A DNA stretch of 64,000 bases from Verrucomicrobiales bacterium (lineage in GTDB: Bacteria > Verrucomicrobiota > Verrucomicrobiia > Verrucomicrobiales > DEV007), in contig JARGPH010000005.1 in NCBI GenBank assembly GCA_029213065.1, positions 153,617 through 217,616 of the forward strand, in the 5' to 3' direction. Position numbers and translations under genes: made by a program. The stretch's first letter is position 1. Each line of letters opens with the position of its first letter. Shown here piece by piece: positions 7,177 to 15,811 of this stretch. The notes beneath the pieces were generated by a model that ran no database searches, was not told the origin of the DNA, and worked only from the letters and a program-made list of their open reading frames with translations.

Positions 7177-8304
7177 ATGCCACTTGTAGTCAGACGCATA
7201 GTTGCAATCGCAGGCGGTCTCATTCTTCCGCTCGTCGCATTCCTCTGGGCCGTTCACGGAAGTGGCTTCGCGGGGAACCTATTCTCCCACAGTCACGGAC
7301 TCCGATCAGAGATTGGTCCCGATGCGATTTATAAGAAATTCGCGGATGTTTATACTTTCTGGGGAATCTTCGGGATCTCCACTGCCGGGGGATTCGCGTT
7401 CGCATTTCTGTATTGGGATCGTCGCCCAGTTCAATGGAAGGTCCAGTTATGCTTCTGGCTATTCTTCTTTCTAATTCTACCACTTTCAGTGCTTAATTAT
7501 TGGAGTGCCGATACCTATGTAAGCCGCTCAAAACAGGCTCTGATTGACCTAGTCCTCGTTTTTCTCGGAGTCGTCGTAGTCCTCCTGATTGCTCGTATTA
7601 AGGCCAAGACTATTCCGGCCAGAGTGCTCCAGTGGATGGCTGTCTATTTCATTGCTTTGCAAGCTGTGCTCATTCCAGCGATATACGCATCACTTTGGTG
7701 GTTAAACTGGCAAGAGGCCATCTCCGCAGCCAACACCAAAGATTGGACTCCCGGTTGGATTAGCGTGACTGGGGCCATATTGGCCGTATTTGGTGCAACT
7801 TTTCTTACCAGTCGATTCCCGAACCGCGTCAGCGTGCGGCCCCCGCGAAGTGTGTTTATTTCATATCGCCGAAAAGACTCCGCGGAGGTGGTTGGGCGCA
7901 TATACGACCGGCTTTGTGATCAGTTCGGAGCTGAAGCTGTATTCAAGGATGTCGATTCAATTCCGCTGGGAGATGACATTCACAAGCATCTTGACGCCGC
8001 TGTTCGACATGCGGAGGTATGCATAGCGATAATTGGGCCCAATTGGATGCCGCCAGACCAGAGCGGAGCACGAGAAAAACCGGATTTCGATTTTGTTCAG
8101 CAAGAGATCGAATGCTCCTTGAGCCACTGCATCCCGATTATTCCCGTGTTTGTCCACGGAGGCAAATTTCCACCTGCCTCTGAGATCCCGAACAGTCTGC
8201 ATTCTTTGTCACGCATTAACGGATCGATTGTTCGACCTGACCCTGACTTTGAAACTGATATGGCACGTCTTGTTCGCGGAATTGAGAGAACCCACTCCGG
8301 CTAA
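7177..8304 (+). CDS. Multi-spanning membrane protein with C-terminal TIR domain
   Basis: 375 residues. The first 215 hold five to six hydrophobic helices (about 5-27, 58-80, 91-109, 121-140, 152-176, 193-212). A TIR domain follows (225-372), starting SVFISYRRKDS, with the BB-loop-like VDSIPLGDD and a Glu at the expected NADase position (E310 in FVQQEIECSL). TIR domains consume NAD+ or make cyclic nucleotide signals; membrane-anchored ones are known in stress signalling and defence. It is the first of four co-directional TIR genes. GTTAGGC precedes the start by 14 bases and GCCTAAC follows the stop by about 17. A membrane-anchored sensor or effector role is inferred. Confidence 0.85.
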   Translation: MPLVVRRIVAIAGGLILPLVAFLWAVHGSGFAGNLFSHSHGLRSEIGPDAIYKKFADVYTFWGIFGISTAGGFAFAFLYWDRRPVQWKVQLCFWLFFFLILPLSVLNYWSADTYVSRSKQALIDLVLVFLGVVVVLLIARIKAKTIPARVLQWMAVYFIALQAVLIPAIYASLWWLNWQEAISAANTKDWTPGWISVTGAILAVFGATFLTSRFPNRVSVRPPRSVFISYRRKDSAEVVGRIYDRLCDQFGAEAVFKDVDSIPLGDDIHKHLDAAVRHAEVCIAIIGPNWMPPDQSGAREKPDFDFVQQEIECSLSHCIPIIPVFVHGGKFPPASEIPNSLHSLSRINGSIVRPDPDFETDMARLVRGIERTHSG

Positions 8305-8414
8305 CCGGCAATCAATGAGCCTAACGATCTGCGGCACCACAACTCGGTCCCGCGTCGACTCGAAATGTCTTTCCTGATTTCGATCCCTGACTTACAGTTC
8401 CACCAGCGCATACA

Positions 8415-9245
8415 ATGGAAGGTAAATACGCATTCGCCAGCTACAGCCATCAGGACGCCGATTCCGTGATGCCGCTTGTCGAGTCTCTACTCGATCGCGG
8501 CTTTCGAATCTGGATTGATCGGATGCAGTTAGTTCCTGGCAAGGATTGGAGTTCCGAGATTTCTGGCGCGCTCGGAGACGCTAGAGCTCTGCTGTGGTTT
8601 GCCGGAAGGCACACTAGCACGTCTAAATGGATGCAGGCAGAGGCCAGAGCCATGGTCTCTGCGGGGGAGGACCAAACCATTATTCCTGTTCTTGTCAAAG
8701 GTGCTGAACCAGAAGAGCTGCCTTTATTTCTACGTAATCGCCAGTGGGTAGACGCACGCTCTGATACAGAACAAGCGATAGGGCAACTTAGCGAGGCCTT
8801 GGTGCACTATCTCGGCGCCCCGGCTGAAGAGCCAACCGAGAAGGTTAGGGCAAAAAACAAGGGTTACGTATTTATCAGCTATTCAGTTGAGGACGCAGGA
8901 TTCCTCGATGACCTGAAGGAATTTTTGAGAACGAAAGGCTACGGCTATTGGGATTTCCATGAAAACAAACGAGATTACCAGGCTCAGTTTCATCTTGAAC
9001 TAGAGTCGATCATTCGAGACTCCCGGGCAATGCTATGTATTGTAACTCCTTCATGGAAGCATTCGCGCTGGGCGCCACGTGAATACTTGTTTACTGAAGA
9101 CATCCGAAAACCTATTTTTCTACTTAGGGCGGAGCGAATGGAGCCAACTCTATTGATAGCCGGGTCCTCGTATATCGATTTTGTAGATGATCGCGACGGC
9201 GCATTTAGAGAACTCGATCGCGAATTGGCAACGGCCGGATTATGA
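8415..9245 (+). CDS. Tandem TIR-TIR protein
   Basis: 276 residues consisting almost entirely of two TIR domains. The first (3-133) starts YAFASYSHQDAD and has W72/E76 in the WxxxE helix. The second (149-272) starts GYVFISYSVEDA and has W219/E223. Both keep the Glu that is catalytic in NAD+-cleaving TIR proteins, and the two copies are clearly diverged. A short charged linker joins them. There is no membrane segment or other sensor. By analogy with Thoeris ThsB it could be a soluble NAD+-processing, signal-producing subunit. Second gene of the TIR cluster, 110 bases after the first. Confidence 0.88.
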   Translation: MEGKYAFASYSHQDADSVMPLVESLLDRGFRIWIDRMQLVPGKDWSSEISGALGDARALLWFAGRHTSTSKWMQAEARAMVSAGEDQTIIPVLVKGAEPEELPLFLRNRQWVDARSDTEQAIGQLSEALVHYLGAPAEEPTEKVRAKNKGYVFISYSVEDAGFLDDLKEFLRTKGYGYWDFHENKRDYQAQFHLELESIIRDSRAMLCIVTPSWKHSRWAPREYLFTEDIRKPIFLLRAERMEPTLLIAGSSYIDFVDDRDGAFRELDRELATAGL

Positions 9246-9430
9246 ACATCAAGACGCCGCTGATCAACCCGCTTCAAAATGCCCCCTTTTTCTCGAACGC
9301 TTATTCCTGTTACGACGCTACGCTCCTCGTTGTGGGCACCAACGATTGAACATTCATCCAAAAGATGAGAGGAACTCACACTTTAGATTGGATAGCCTAG
9401 TCTTCACGTACAAACTTATCTGACAGAAAA

Positions 9431-11197
9431 ATGCCGAGTGAATTCTATTGTTTCATTTCCTACCGAAGATCGGACAATCAGTCTCCCGGTCGTCGATGGG
9501 CATACTGGCTCCATAGCCAGTTGGAGAGCTTTCCAGTGCCAGAGTCCTTGGTAGGTTCACGAAACAGACGCGGTGAGATAATACCAGACCGCATACGCCC
9601 GGTATTCCTCGACGAAAAGGACTTGGGCGCAGATCCAAACTTAAGAGAAGCAATTCACAAAGCTCTCCAAAGCTCGAAATTCCTAGTAGTAATCTGTTCC
9701 CGACGCGCAGCAGGTGCTGATTCAGTATATGTCAAAGAAGAAATCAGAATGTTCAAGGCACTGGGCGGTGGTAACCAGATTTTTGCCGTTCTAATCGATG
9801 GCAACCCCACGTCCGGTGACCAAGGCGGATCGTTTCCGGAGCCGCTTTGTTTCAGGGTCAATGAAGTCGGAGAGGTAGACCACACGGCCCCACATGAGCC
9901 GCTTGCCGCCGATTTTCGGGTTTCCGATCAAGGCGAAGAGGGGTGGGCTAGTTTAAGCGCATACGAAGGTGTACTACGAGGAGAGGGTGTTCTCCCTGAA
10001 AACGAGATCCAGCGACTAACGTCGATGTATCGCGACCGTCAGAAACAAGGGTTATTGCAGATACTGTCAGGGCTTCTTGGTGTAGGTTTGAGAGAACTCG
10101 TTGAACACGACGAGTTGCACATGGCTCGGAAAAAGTTTCGTCAGCGCCTCACGCGTGTTTTAGCTGCCTTTCTACTTTTCGCGGCTATTTCCACCGGGGT
10201 TATTTGTATACAGATAAAATTTTCAGAGAAGCAGGCTCATTCACTTGCTTCCACGCGGCGTGAACTCAGCTCTACCCACGAAAGCCTGGCCTTAATGCAC
10301 GTGGACTTTGGGGAATTTGAAGAGGCTTTCGCATCGCTCGAACGTTCGGTTGCAATAAATGGGAAAATATACGGTGAAGAAGAATCGGTCGAAGCAGTGA
10401 AGGCGGTTGCCGAGACTTATGCGAAGCTCGGGAATTCGGCTCTGCAAGAGGGCATTGATGATATTGCGAAGAAATTCCTTTTGAGAGCAGGTGATCTATT
10501 CTCTTTCGTATACGAAAAGGAAGAAACTCCAGCCAATGGTTTGGCGCTTGCGGGAGTATTTCAGGACCTTGGCAAATCTCCGTTACGGCAAGGCAATTTG
10601 AGGCAAGCTGAAGAATACTTCTCCCGAGCGAAATTCATCGCGGAGAAAATTTTAGCTGAGGATGACAACGCAGCTGCCTTGGGCTCAGTAGCGTCGTCAA
10701 ACAGGTTGCTCGCTAATGTGGCAGAGATAAGCGGCGACATTGAAAAAGGTAAGAGGCTACTGGAAGAGTCTTTGCGTGCGAATGAGATCCTTATTTTGGA
10801 GGAACCCAGCAATTTCCAGTATCGACGTCAACTCTCAGAGGATTATTCAAGTTTAGCTGCGCTTGCAATAAAGCAGCTGGACTATGGTTCAGCGGTGGAG
10901 AAACTTGAAAGGGCGTTGGATGTTCGATCACAGTTGATCGCGTCAGATCCTAGTTCCAATGATGACCGGAAATCTTTGGCCGTGGCTCATGCTAACCTGG
11001 GATCTGCCTACCAAGAGATGGGGGGCGGAGGCAACCTGCCGCGAGCTGAGAAGCAGTATGAATTGGCGCTAGAAATATTGGAAACTACTTTCTCCGAGAA
11101 CCCGGAACTTGAGGAGTTGCAAGACACTTTAAATCAAAACCTAGAGCGGATAAGAAATCTAGAAAGGAAGGAAAAGGGCAGAGGACCCGACCGCTAA
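9431..11197 (+). CDS. TIR - transmembrane - TPR protein
   Basis: 588 residues. The N-terminal TIR domain (4-125) starts YCFISYRRSDNQ, with the conserved FLDEKDLGADPN loop and candidate catalytic Glu at 103/104 (YVKEEI). A linker follows, then one transmembrane helix (about 243-262), then tetratricopeptide-like repeats to about 560 (for example FGEFEEAFASLERSVAI, YGSAVEKLERALDV, LPRAEKQYELALEI). The TIR domain would sit on one side of the membrane and the TPR array on the other, so the array may sense a partner or envelope signal. Third gene of the TIR cluster. Related TIR-TPR proteins exist in many bacteria; this exact role is not known. Confidence 0.85.
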   Translation: MPSEFYCFISYRRSDNQSPGRRWAYWLHSQLESFPVPESLVGSRNRRGEIIPDRIRPVFLDEKDLGADPNLREAIHKALQSSKFLVVICSRRAAGADSVYVKEEIRMFKALGGGNQIFAVLIDGNPTSGDQGGSFPEPLCFRVNEVGEVDHTAPHEPLAADFRVSDQGEEGWASLSAYEGVLRGEGVLPENEIQRLTSMYRDRQKQGLLQILSGLLGVGLRELVEHDELHMARKKFRQRLTRVLAAFLLFAAISTGVICIQIKFSEKQAHSLASTRRELSSTHESLALMHVDFGEFEEAFASLERSVAINGKIYGEEESVEAVKAVAETYAKLGNSALQEGIDDIAKKFLLRAGDLFSFVYEKEETPANGLALAGVFQDLGKSPLRQGNLRQAEEYFSRAKFIAEKILAEDDNAAALGSVASSNRLLANVAEISGDIEKGKRLLEESLRANEILILEEPSNFQYRRQLSEDYSSLAALAIKQLDYGSAVEKLERALDVRSQLIASDPSSNDDRKSLAVAHANLGSAYQEMGGGGNLPRAEKQYELALEILETTFSENPELEELQDTLNQNLERIRNLERKEKGRGPDR

Positions 11198-11242
11198 TCG
11201 AGGTGGGTCACTCCGGCCTTCGGCCAAGCAAAAGATGCGCGA

Positions 11243-12301
11243 ATGAAAATCTTCATAATCGGTGGCGTCACGACGAAAAGTGACAGTCCCAAATTCAACT
11301 CGGAAATGGAGTTGTTGAGGACTTCCATGAGATCTCTCGGAGCGGAGTTGGTAGCTCACGGTCACGAGATAGTAGTGTGCAGCCCTTTCCCGGACTCTGC
11401 GGACTATCACGTTCTTAAAGGAGTGGCCGAGTGTGAGGGTGCCGCCGATGCGCTGATCTCTATCCATTACCCAGAAATCTCGTCTGTCGACGCCGCGCTG
11501 AAGGAACTGCTTTCAGGGGCCAAGCAACTTAATGTAAAGCGGTTTCCGTGTCCGGGTTCCGGTGAGTCTTCTTCAGCTGAGTCATTTCAGTATGCATGGC
11601 TTTTTGCCCAACTCAACGCGATGGATTCAAGCGCCGGCGTAATTACTGTCGGAGGAAAGCCCAGTGGTTCTCTGAACCTGCTTTTCCATCTCGCAGATGC
11701 GAAGAATAAGAGCGTCTTGCCTCTGACTTTTTTAGGTGGTGCAGCTCAGGATCACTTTGATGTAAAGTATTGGGACTTGCAGGACGTTATCCCCGATGAC
11801 ATTGCGAAGCTAAGAGATCCAGCGTCGATCATCGAGGTCCCGAGTATTCTAGAGGCCCTTCTTTCGGGGAGACCTACCGATGAAGAACGATCATTCTTCA
11901 TTAGCTACGCTAGGGCCCGACCAAACGAGGCGGACTATGTCGAGACACTTTTACGACGTCGAAATCATACCGTCTATCGGGACGAGGAGCACTTTGAGCC
12001 ATCCTCCGATACTCAGACTGAGATCATCAAGAACATCAAGAGGGCAAATGTGTTCGTTGCCCTTTGGTGCAAAGAGTATGCTTGTAGCCCTTGGTGTTTT
12101 GATGAGTTGGAAATGGCTCTTGAGCGCAAGGAGAAGGGCTTGGCGGAGCTGTGGATTTTCTGCGTAGACGAAACCAGAATTGTTCCAAGGGCAGCCCGAG
12201 ATCTAAATTACTATCCAGCAACTTCGCGCGAGAGTCTGGAGGGCAAGATTCTGTTTCTGCTCAACAAGCTTGAGCAAGACATTGATCCGGTGCAACAGTG
12301 A
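11243..12301 (+). CDS. SLOG-TIR fusion protein (candidate signal-gated TIR effector)
   Basis: 352 residues. Residues 1-205 look like a SLOG (SMF/DprA-LOG) nucleotide-binding domain: IFIIGG at the start, a helix (LLRTSMRSLGAELVAHG) leading to HEIVVCS, and the glycine loop GVITVGGKPSGSLNLL (132-147). A TIR domain follows (216-345): SFFISYARARPNE, then CSPWCFDELEMAL with W284/E288 in the NADase helix. In Thoeris ThsA a SLOG domain binds a TIR-made ADP-ribose-type signal and activates a SIR2 NADase. Here the effector would be a TIR domain instead. It is the last gene of the TIR cluster, 45 bases after the third. The domain order and gating are inferred. Confidence 0.82.
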   Translation: MKIFIIGGVTTKSDSPKFNSEMELLRTSMRSLGAELVAHGHEIVVCSPFPDSADYHVLKGVAECEGAADALISIHYPEISSVDAALKELLSGAKQLNVKRFPCPGSGESSSAESFQYAWLFAQLNAMDSSAGVITVGGKPSGSLNLLFHLADAKNKSVLPLTFLGGAAQDHFDVKYWDLQDVIPDDIAKLRDPASIIEVPSILEALLSGRPTDEERSFFISYARARPNEADYVETLLRRRNHTVYRDEEHFEPSSDTQTEIIKNIKRANVFVALWCKEYACSPWCFDELEMALERKEKGLAELWIFCVDETRIVPRAARDLNYYPATSRESLEGKILFLLNKLEQDIDPVQQ

Positions 12302-12391
12302 AGTGTTATTGAACGAGGCGATTCTGGAGCGTGAGACGAATTGTGGGGGGAGCTTCACGATCCGGGTGTCACGAATAACCTGAACTTGTAG

Positions 12392-14944
12392 TTAGTCTTC
12401 TTCCATTCGACTTTCTCGTTGAAATAGTGCTTCAGGAATTCTGATCACGTGAATTCTCTTCCGGCTGTATGTCCCAAGTGGCTCCCAGCCTTCGTGCGCC
12501 TTCCGCAGCTCCTCCGCCACGCGCAGAACATCAAAGGTCGGAGCACCGCCTTTAGGACTTTCCACGGCGGAGCGCTTCAAGAGAACGGCGCCTTGCTGTC
12601 TGTGCTCGTTGATCAGGTTTTGTTCGTCCAGCAGGTGGAGCCTGGCGAAACTCAGGAATCGATTTAGATACTGTCCCGGGGGAATGACTGTGTCTCCGCA
12701 ATTTTTTGAGATGGTGCGGAATTCATCCTTCAGTTCTTTTTCATCGACCAAATCCACCAAGCGTTCGAAAGCGACCTTGAGCGAGGACTGGCCCACCACA
12801 GCATAGCAGAGCAGGGCGAACAGGTGCTCGGGGATTTCCGGCATGTCCGGATACTTGTCCGGAGTCCCGGATAGGCAATGGACGAGACAGGTCACTCGCG
12901 GATCGAGACGGTGCGCATCGTCCTCGAGAGCGGCAACGATCCGTCCCTGTCTCTGAAATTGCTCGAGCGACCAATAAGACGAGGCCATGAGCCGGGGAAC
13001 GCCGGCGTGTTCCCTCGGAGCTCGCCCCACCTGAATGGACTGGATCCCGGTGAGCGTCTCGAAAGTCGACAGGTAACTCGGTGAAGGCAGGGCTAGGAAT
13101 GAATTGAGTCCTCTGGAGCCCCGGAGCAACCAATAAAGCGCGGCGTAGAACAGCACGCCGGCGACTTCACAGGCCCGCCGATCGATCGTCGACAGCCAGC
13201 TGGCGAACTCCCGCGCTTTGAAGCGAAGCGCCTCCTGTTCCCAACGTTGCCCGGTCAAGGCCCCGAACGTGGGCAGCATCTGCACCACCTGGGGAACCTC
13301 ATGGCGAATGGTCTTCATTCGGAGCCCCCGGGGATTGATGGCATAGTCCGGTCCTTGGAATTCATCCCTCGTGAAGCCCCACGCCTTCGGTGCGGTCGAT
13401 TTATACAGGGGTGCCATTTGCGTCCCCCGCACGATGAACGGCAGCTGGCTGATCCCCCCATAGCATGTGAGATTAGGCAAGGTCGCCCATCCGGAACGGA
13501 GTGCTGCTTTGCTAGCTCCCTCCATGAGCTTCCTCCCGTCGAGGAAGTCTAACTCGGGAATGTTGAACTCAGTCGTGTCATGCCCCATTGACAGCTTCAG
13601 CCGATGATTGAGCGCTTCTTCGCCAGCAAGATAGGACTCCTCGATCCGGAGGCTGAAGTTGGAGCAGGGCTGAAACCCGGAGCGGTCGCGATTGGTCGAT
13701 TTTAGGTAGATCCCATTGCGGCAGAGGAAGGTCGCGTGCTCCCCTTCGTAAGGGAGTAGCCGTGGAGTGGTTCCGCTCAGCCGGACAGCCGTGTCAAAGT
13801 CGATCCTCAGTCGGGAAGACACTTCCGTCGTCAGCGTTTCGCGGGTTTTTGCAGCGATCCAGGGCTTGGCTAGAATCGCATCCAGATAAGCCAGGGCCTG
13901 AGAGTCCGACTGAGTCCGTCCCTGGATATGATCCGCAACGAACGTAATCGCATCGGTTCCGCCGTGGCTTTTGATGCAGATCTGATCCAGCACATCATCC
14001 TGCCGGGCATCATGCACCCGCACTTCCCCCCTCGAATGACAAAGCGCCAGAGCAAACTCTCCTGACTCGTGTTCTCTAGGAAGGTAGTGGAAAACTCTCG
14101 TGGGAATCTCCTCTAAAATGGCTTCGTCGCAGTGCTTGACGAAAAGAAAAGGAACCTTGCGCAGATCATCATTCGCCAGCTTCGATTGAAACAGACAGGC
14201 GGTGTCGAGATCGGTGGCCAGAACAAGATCTTCACTCCAGTCTTGATAGAAGCTCCATGAGGGAATGATTGCTTCGAGATTGCCGGGCCGGCGGAAGTAT
14301 ATCCGGGCGGCTTCCACTGGAACCTTGGCGCGACAGATCGAAATATAGGCGGGCAGTCCCTGGATCGTCCTGAGGAGGCGCAACCTCATTGTTGGACCGG
14401 GAATCTTTAAGCGTCCTTCGATCTCGGGGAACCATCTTTCAAAATCAACCACTGCGAGCGTCCCGTTTTCCCCGAAGGGAAACAGGTTTTCCGGGGCCCT
14501 GTATCCGGTATAAGTGACGGCTTTGTCGAGGATGGAGCGAAGCCTTTCCCACGCCTTGGCTCGATGCACCCAATCCTCATCCGGCTCTTCGCCATTGAAA
14601 ACATCCCATTCGGCGAGGTGAGCGAGGATCTCATCCCAGGAATCAAATTGGCCGTAGCGTGTCCTCCACATCAGGGCCAGCTCGTTGCCGAGGAATCCGC
14701 AGTTGGAGCAATGAAACGCGTGGTCGTTCTCCGGGGTGGGTGTGATCCGCAGGGTATCCCGCCGGTCCATGAACTGGGCATAGGTGGGAGGGGACGGTTC
14801 CCGGGGAGCCCCACGGCAAGCCGGACATCGGTGGACTCCGTTGATCGCCCCGTGAAAGTTCTCGATTCCGCAGGCAAGGGCGAAACGTCGAAGATCAGGA
14901 GGCCTTTTCAGCGGAGCCGGGGGCTTTACGAATCGATTCCTCAT
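12392..14944 (-). CDS. Zinc-ribbon primase-like replication protein (putative)
   Basis: About 850 residues from the ATG at 14944 (MRNRFVKPPAP); a TTG 36 bases upstream gives a weaker start. The N-terminus carries a zinc-ribbon-like CPAC...FHCSNCGFLGNELALMW (about 40-95), the pattern of CHC2-type primase zinc fingers. A central segment (LVLATDLDTACLFQSKL) is where a TOPRIM-like fold would be expected. The C-terminal half has hydrophobic helices and a helicase-like size, but I find no Walker A motif, so an ATPase is not supported. It may be the replication initiator or primase of the element. Its 5' end overlaps the gene upstream by 50 bases, implying one transcript. The family is not firmly identified. 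Confidence 0.5.
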   Translation of the reverse strand: MRNRFVKPPAPLKRPPDLRRFALACGIENFHGAINGVHRCPACRGAPREPSPPTYAQFMDRRDTLRITPTPENDHAFHCSNCGFLGNELALMWRTRYGQFDSWDEILAHLAEWDVFNGEEPDEDWVHRAKAWERLRSILDKAVTYTGYRAPENLFPFGENGTLAVVDFERWFPEIEGRLKIPGPTMRLRLLRTIQGLPAYISICRAKVPVEAARIYFRRPGNLEAIIPSWSFYQDWSEDLVLATDLDTACLFQSKLANDDLRKVPFLFVKHCDEAILEEIPTRVFHYLPREHESGEFALALCHSRGEVRVHDARQDDVLDQICIKSHGGTDAITFVADHIQGRTQSDSQALAYLDAILAKPWIAAKTRETLTTEVSSRLRIDFDTAVRLSGTTPRLLPYEGEHATFLCRNGIYLKSTNRDRSGFQPCSNFSLRIEESYLAGEEALNHRLKLSMGHDTTEFNIPELDFLDGRKLMEGASKAALRSGWATLPNLTCYGGISQLPFIVRGTQMAPLYKSTAPKAWGFTRDEFQGPDYAINPRGLRMKTIRHEVPQVVQMLPTFGALTGQRWEQEALRFKAREFASWLSTIDRRACEVAGVLFYAALYWLLRGSRGLNSFLALPSPSYLSTFETLTGIQSIQVGRAPREHAGVPRLMASSYWSLEQFQRQGRIVAALEDDAHRLDPRVTCLVHCLSGTPDKYPDMPEIPEHLFALLCYAVVGQSSLKVAFERLVDLVDEKELKDEFRTISKNCGDTVIPPGQYLNRFLSFARLHLLDEQNLINEHRQQGAVLLKRSAVESPKGGAPTFDVLRVAEELRKAHEGWEPLGTYSRKRIHVIRIPEALFQRESRMEED

Positions 14945-15545
14945 CGAGAGTTGCAGCAGACGTTTCTGATGGATGAACAAACTTCAGATCCTCCGTCGCT
15001 TCAGGAACTGGTGTCGGGGCAAGCGTTTGAAGAAACGCTTCGCTCTGAGGGGGAAACACCGAACGGTTTTTCTCCGTCAGCGGGATCGACTGAATCGCCT
15101 CGGGATGCCTCGTGGGATTGAGCCAGCGGTGAACCACCTCGCACTCCTCCAGAAATTTTCGCGAGTATCTCACATCGACGGCGAAGACTGCACAGAGATT
15201 ATCGAGCTTCGGCACTCCCAGCTTCTTATCCCATGCAGGGAGAAGATCCAAGTTCGCCACCCGATCACCGGCGACAAGAGCGGCGATGCGGGGATGAAAT
15301 TGCTTCTGAATGTTCTTCAATTTTCGGAGTCGGCGCTGGTCGTTGTATCGGTCCCTCCGGGCGTGGGCCCGGCAAGTCTTGTCCTGCAATGCAAACTGCT
15401 CTCCAAACGAGCGTGTCGCTGGAATACCGTGAACCACCGAGTCGTGGAACTGCTTCCAGGCTTTGGCCTCGAAGCCGGGCTCGAGCTGAGCCTCCAGCTT
15501 CGAGAACTCCAGTCTGAGACGGGGACGTAGGATATGTTTCTTCAT
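14895..15545 (-). CDS. Hypothetical basic protein upstream of the primase-like gene
   Basis: 216 residues from the ATG at 15545 (MKKHILRPRLRLEF); the frame extends to 15608 but that part is unconvincing. It is rich in Arg and Lys in the first 110 residues (CRAHARRDRYNDQRRLRKLK), followed by a mixed region (LPAWDKKLGVPKLDNLCAVF) and a disordered Pro/Glu/Ser-rich tail. It overlaps the primase-like gene and is probably co-transcribed with it. The basic nature fits DNA binding, for instance an initiator accessory, but no family is recognised. Confidence 0.6.
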   Translation of the reverse strand: MKKHILRPRLRLEFSKLEAQLEPGFEAKAWKQFHDSVVHGIPATRSFGEQFALQDKTCRAHARRDRYNDQRRLRKLKNIQKQFHPRIAALVAGDRVANLDLLPAWDKKLGVPKLDNLCAVFAVDVRYSRKFLEECEVVHRWLNPTRHPEAIQSIPLTEKNRSVFPPQSEAFLQTLAPTPVPEATEDLKFVHPSETSAATLDEESIRKAPGSAEKAS

Positions 15546-15811
15546 TTTGGATTGAGTGGAGTAAAATCGTGATGGGAGGCCCCGTTTCCGGGGTGCATCT
15601 TGCGTCACCTGTCCGGCGCGCGGTCGATGGATGGTTTCGGTTTGGGCAATTGACGGAAATTTGCTGCTGCTGATTCCGCAGTAGACTCGACTCCGTCCTA
15701 ACTAGAGTCCTTGCAAAGCTCCCTTGGAGTGCCAAACGCCCCGGATACGGGTCCATATTCCTTGAAGGCCATGATTGGTTAATGGAATTTGGATTCAGGG
15801 TTCTTGGATGA

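Noticed and set aside
7177..12301. Canonical Thoeris operon
   Set aside because: No SIR2-SLOG or TM-macro ThsA is present among the TIR genes, so the name would be premature; described as Thoeris-like only.
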